Source: Thermoleophilia bacterium
Lineage (GTDB): Bacteria; Actinomycetota; Thermoleophilia; Gaiellales; Gaiellaceae
Direction: 5' to 3'
Length of the DNA: 40,966 nt
Assembly (NCBI GenBank): GCA_014534345.1
Contig: JACVRR010000009.1
Coordinates: 1 to 40,966 of the forward strand
Positions 38,423-40,966 of this stretch are shown piece after piece. The position numbers were made by a program, and so were the translations under genes. Within the stretch, counting starts at the first letter, position 1. Every line of letters begins with the position of its first letter. The notes beneath the pieces are model-generated. The model had not been told where the DNA came from. It did not search any database and worked only from the letters and a program-made list of their open reading frames with translations.

Positions 38423-39568
38423 ATGCAACGGATCTCGCTTCTCGCGACAGTGGCGGCGCTGTCGGCGTTTCTCCTCGCGATCCCGGCGCAGGCACGCGTC
38501 GACGACGCGGCGGCCGACCGGTACATCGTCGTCCTGAAGGACGGGATCGACGCTGCGGCAGTGGCAAGCCAGCACGCACGCGCGCACGGCGCGGGCATCG
38601 CGCACGTCTACGGGCACGCGCTGAACGGCTACGCCGCGGTGATCCCGAACCAGCGAGTCGCCGCGATCCGCTCGGACAGCCGGGTCGCCTACGTCGAGCC
38701 CGACGGCGCGGTCGCCGTCGCGAACCACCAGCAGACGCTGCCGTGGGGAGTCAACAAGGTCGACGCCGACACCAGCTCGACCACAGCCGGTGACGGTTCG
38801 GGGGCGATCACGAACGTGAACGTCTACGTGATCGACACTGGCGTCGACACGGGCCACCGCGACCTCAACATCGCCGGCCACGTCAACTTCGCCGGCGGCC
38901 AGAACAGGGACTGCCACGGACACGGCACGCACGTCGCGGGGACGGTCGCCGCGCGGGACGACCACTACGACGTCGTCGGCGTCGCGCCCGGCGCGCCGAT
39001 CACCGGCGTCAAGGTGCTCGGCTGCAGCGGCAGCGGGACGTGGTCGGGCGTGATCGCAGGGATCGACTGGGTTACCGCGAACGCGCGCAAGCCGGCGATC
39101 GCCAACATGAGCCTCGGCGGCGGGGCGAACCAGGCCGTCGACGACGCCGTCCGCAGGTCGGCCGCGAGCGGCGTCTTCTACGCGGTAGCCGCCGGCAACG
39201 AGGGCGCGAACGCGTGCAACTCCTCGCCGGCGCGCGCGGGAGCGGGCACGAACAACGGCATCGCCACCGTGGCGGCCACCGACTCGAGCGACCGGGAAGC
39301 GTCGTGGTCGAACTACGGCAGCTGCGTCGACATCTGGGCGCCCGGCGTGAGCGTCCTGTCGACCAGGCGCGGCGGCGGGACGACGACGATGTCGGGCACG
39401 TCGATGGCCTCGCCGCACACCGGCGGCGGCGGCGCGCTCTACCTGTCGAGCAACACGGGTGCGAGCCCGTCGACCGTCGAGAGCGCGCTCAAGAGCACTG
39501 CGACGACGACCGGCACGACGAGCAAGGACGGCCGCGCGATCAAGCGGCTGTACGTCGGCGGGTTCTAA
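38423..39568 (+). CDS. Secreted S8 family serine protease (subtilisin/proteinase K-like)
   Basis: A 381-aa pre-pro-protease. Signal peptide MQRISLLATVAALSAFLLAIPAQA; inhibitor I9 propeptide (RYIVVLKDGIDAAAVASQHARAHGAGIAHVYGHALNGYAAVIPNQRVAAIRSDSRVAYVEPDG); catalytic domain with Asp in VYVIDTGVDTGHRDL, His in CHGHGTHVAGTVA, oxyanion Asn in AVAAGNEGANAC and Ser in MSGTSMASPHTGG. The arrangement is close to proteinase K and aqualysin-type enzymes. The usual AxxAGxxA after the Ser motif is GGGGALYL. Extracellular degradation of protein is the expected role. ATG is preceded by GGAGTGG. Ends 5 nt from the convergent dnaE2 stop. Confidence 0.95.
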   Translation: MQRISLLATVAALSAFLLAIPAQARVDDAAADRYIVVLKDGIDAAAVASQHARAHGAGIAHVYGHALNGYAAVIPNQRVAAIRSDSRVAYVEPDGAVAVANHQQTLPWGVNKVDADTSSTTAGDGSGAITNVNVYVIDTGVDTGHRDLNIAGHVNFAGGQNRDCHGHGTHVAGTVAARDDHYDVVGVAPGAPITGVKVLGCSGSGTWSGVIAGIDWVTANARKPAIANMSLGGGANQAVDDAVRRSAASGVFYAVAAGNEGANACNSSPARAGAGTNNGIATVAATDSSDREASWSNYGSCVDIWAPGVSVLSTRRGGGTTTMSGTSMASPHTGGGGALYLSSNTGASPSTVESALKSTATTTGTTSKDGRAIKRLYVGGF

Positions 39569-39573
39569 CCCGG

Positions 39574-40966
39574 CTAGCGGTGACCGAAGTGGTGGGCGCC
39601 GGGCAGGCTGGCGCCCACCGCTTCCACTTCCGAGACCTGCCGCGCGAGCGGGCCGAGCGTGTCGAGCCGCGAGACGAGGACGTTCTGGTTGCGCCCGCGG
39701 CGCTCGAAGCGGCCGCGCGCGAGCAGCAGCGACTCCCCGCGGACGATCGCCCGGAAGCGGTCGTACACCGGCGGCGGGACGATCAGGTTGAACTGCCCGT
39801 GCTCGTCCTCGAGGAGCATGAAGACGACGCCGTTCGCCGTCGCGGGGCGCTGGCGGGCGACCACCATGCCGGCCGCGGCGACGTACCCTCCGTCGGCCGT
39901 CTCGCAGAGGTCGCGGCTCGAGAGGACGCCCGCGGGAAGATGCGGGCGCAGGAGCTCGAGCGGGTGGACGCCGACCGAGACCCGGGTCGTCCGGTAGTCC
40001 GCCAGCATCCGCTCCCACGGGGACTGCTCCGGCAGCGCCGGCGTCTCGACCGTCGGCGCGAGCGGGAGCGCGAGCTGGCGCGCCTCGCCGCCGGAGCCGG
40101 CGACGCTCTGCGAGCGCGGGACGAGGCCGAGCTCCCACAGCAGCGCGCGGCGCGGTGAGCCGAAGGAGTCGCACGCGCCGCCCGCGATCAGCGCTTCGAG
40201 CGCCGGCAGCGGGACGGGCGCCCGCTGCGCGAGGTCTCGCACGTCGACGAACGGCCCGCGGCGCTCCCGCTCCGCGACGAAGTCCTTCGCCTTCGCCTCG
40301 CCGACGTCGGCCACGTACGCGAGGCCAATCCGCACCGCGCCCTCCTCGAAGGCGCACTTCCAGTCGCTCAGGTTGACGTCCGGCGGGCGCACCTCCACCC
40401 CGCGCCGCTGGCCGTCGCGGACGAGGCTCGCCGGCGGGTAGAAGCCCATCGGCTGCGCGTTCAGCAGCGCGCAGAGGAACTCGGCCGGATAGTGGTGGCG
40501 CAGCCAGGCCGACTGGTAGGCGAGCAGCGCGAAGGCGGCCGCGTGCGACTTCGGAAAGCCGAAGCCGGAGAAGGCGGCCAGCTTGTCGTAGACCCGGTTC
40601 GCGGTCTCCACGTCGACCCCCTGCTGCGCGGCCCCTGCGACGAACCGCGCGCGGAAGGCCTCGATCGCGTCCTCGCTGCGCTTGCGGCTCATCGCCCGCC
40701 GCAGTCCCTCCGCCTCGCCGATCGAGAAGCCGGCGAGCGCGATCGCCACCTCCAGCACCTGGTCCTGGAAGACGACGACGCCGAGCGTGTCGCGCAGCGG
40801 CTCGGCGAGCAGCGGGTGGTCGACGGGTGGCACGAACTCGGGGTGACGGCGGAGACGCTCCCTGTGCGCGATGTACGGATGGACGGCCTTGGCCTGGATC
40901 GGCCCGGGCCGGACGAGCGCGACCTGGACGGTCTGGTCGTCGAGGTTCTCCGGGCGCGTCCTGAGC
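39574..40966 (-). CDS. dnaE2: Error-prone DNA polymerase DnaE2, C-terminal part (runs off the window)
   Basis: The reading frame stays open to the window edge, so the GTG at 40833 in the track is internal. From the edge it reads ENLDDQTVQVALVRPGPIQAKAVHPYIAHRERLRRHPEFVPPVDHPLLAEPL, the polymerase region of DnaE/DnaE2, then VVFQDQVLEVAIALAGFSIGEAEGLRRAMSRKR and FGFPKSHAAAFALLAYQSAWLRHHYPAEF. The C-terminal OB fold (GMVVARQRPATANGVVFMLLEDEHGQFNLIVPP) is the DnaE2 version, and the chain ends GAHHFGHR as in that family. DnaE2 (ImuC) acts with ImuA/ImuB in damage-induced mutagenic translesion synthesis. About 464 codons are seen; the N-terminal ~600 lie outside. Confidence 0.93.
   Translation of the reverse strand, partial: LRTRPENLDDQTVQVALVRPGPIQAKAVHPYIAHRERLRRHPEFVPPVDHPLLAEPLRDTLGVVVFQDQVLEVAIALAGFSIGEAEGLRRAMSRKRSEDAIEAFRARFVAGAAQQGVDVETANRVYDKLAAFSGFGFPKSHAAAFALLAYQSAWLRHHYPAEFLCALLNAQPMGFYPPASLVRDGQRRGVEVRPPDVNLSDWKCAFEEGAVRIGLAYVADVGEAKAKDFVAERERRGPFVDVRDLAQRAPVPLPALEALIAGGACDSFGSPRRALLWELGLVPRSQSVAGSGGEARQLALPLAPTVETPALPEQSPWERMLADYRTTRVSVGVHPLELLRPHLPAGVLSSRDLCETADGGYVAAAGMVVARQRPATANGVVFMLLEDEHGQFNLIVPPPVYDRFRAIVRGESLLLARGRFERRGRNQNVLVSRLDTLGPLARQVSEVEAVGASLPGAHHFGHR

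Noticed and set aside
36551-40357. A 1268-aa minus-strand ORF containing GH15
   Set aside because: Only the last 600 codons from the ATG at 38353 are GH15; the upstream part is antisense to the subtilisin gene and has no protein character.
40833-40833. GTG at 40833 as the start of the polymerase gene
   Set aside because: The frame stays open to the window edge and encodes conserved DnaE2 residues upstream, so it is internal.

Overview
ORGANISM. The window is very GC-rich bacterial DNA with dense genes, many GTG starts and many 1-4 nt stop/start overlaps. The split cell-division block (pgeF, yggS, sepF, yggT, divIVA), the DivIVA/SepF pair and a MurA with Asp in place of the catalytic Cys point to a high-GC Actinomycetota, plausibly the Thermoleophilia. 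The lineage is inference; no rRNA or tRNA gene is visible to settle it. LAYOUT. 1-3176 (minus): start of rpsB, then rluD, lspA, a TraR/DksA-like zinc-finger protein, a DUF167 protein, divIVA and yggT. 3431-5486 (plus): an inserted four-gene island with three secreted surface proteins and a SipW/ER-type (Ser-His) signal peptidase. 5473-6684 (minus): sepF and yggS. 6843-17774: a surface-glycan island with four SAM methyltransferases (one FkbM type), a large multipass GT-C-like membrane protein, two GT2 proteins, a GT4 and a flippase. 17887-21157 (minus): pgeF and a DHH-CBS-CBS-tRNA nucleotidyltransferase fusion. 21165-21947 (plus): a methyltransferase. 22218-28009 (minus): a [3Fe-4S] ferredoxin-class III cyclase fusion, a giant LAL/LuxR-family ATPase regulator and an acyl-CoA synthetase. 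28083-31069 (minus): an uncharacterised protein, ridA, a degenerate HisB paralogue and murA. 31131-39568: mixed housekeeping genes (HD-domain protein, class V aminotransferase, EEP-fold hydrolase, GT4 with a 29-aa mini-ORF, membrane protein, GH15 glucoamylase/trehalase-like enzyme, secreted subtilisin). 39574-end (minus): the C-terminal part of error-prone polymerase DnaE2. HOW IT FITS TOGETHER. pgeF-yggS-sepF-yggT-divIVA is normally contiguous in Gram-positive bacteria. Here it is split twice, once by the SipW-type secretion island and once by the glycan island; both look like envelope or surface modules. The most novel-looking items are: (1) the SipW-type island, whose three otherwise different cargo proteins share one short motif just after their signal peptides; (2) two homologous ~80-bp spacers in front of unrelated genes, each able to pair its ribosome-binding site with an upstream CCTCG; (3) the ferredoxin-cyclase fusion beside a LAL regulator; (4) the MurA / catalytically dead-looking HisB / RidA operon; (5) three divergent promoters built on a single TAnnnTA heptamer that reads as a -10 on both strands. 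No CRISPR array, insertion sequence, tRNA or rRNA was seen.
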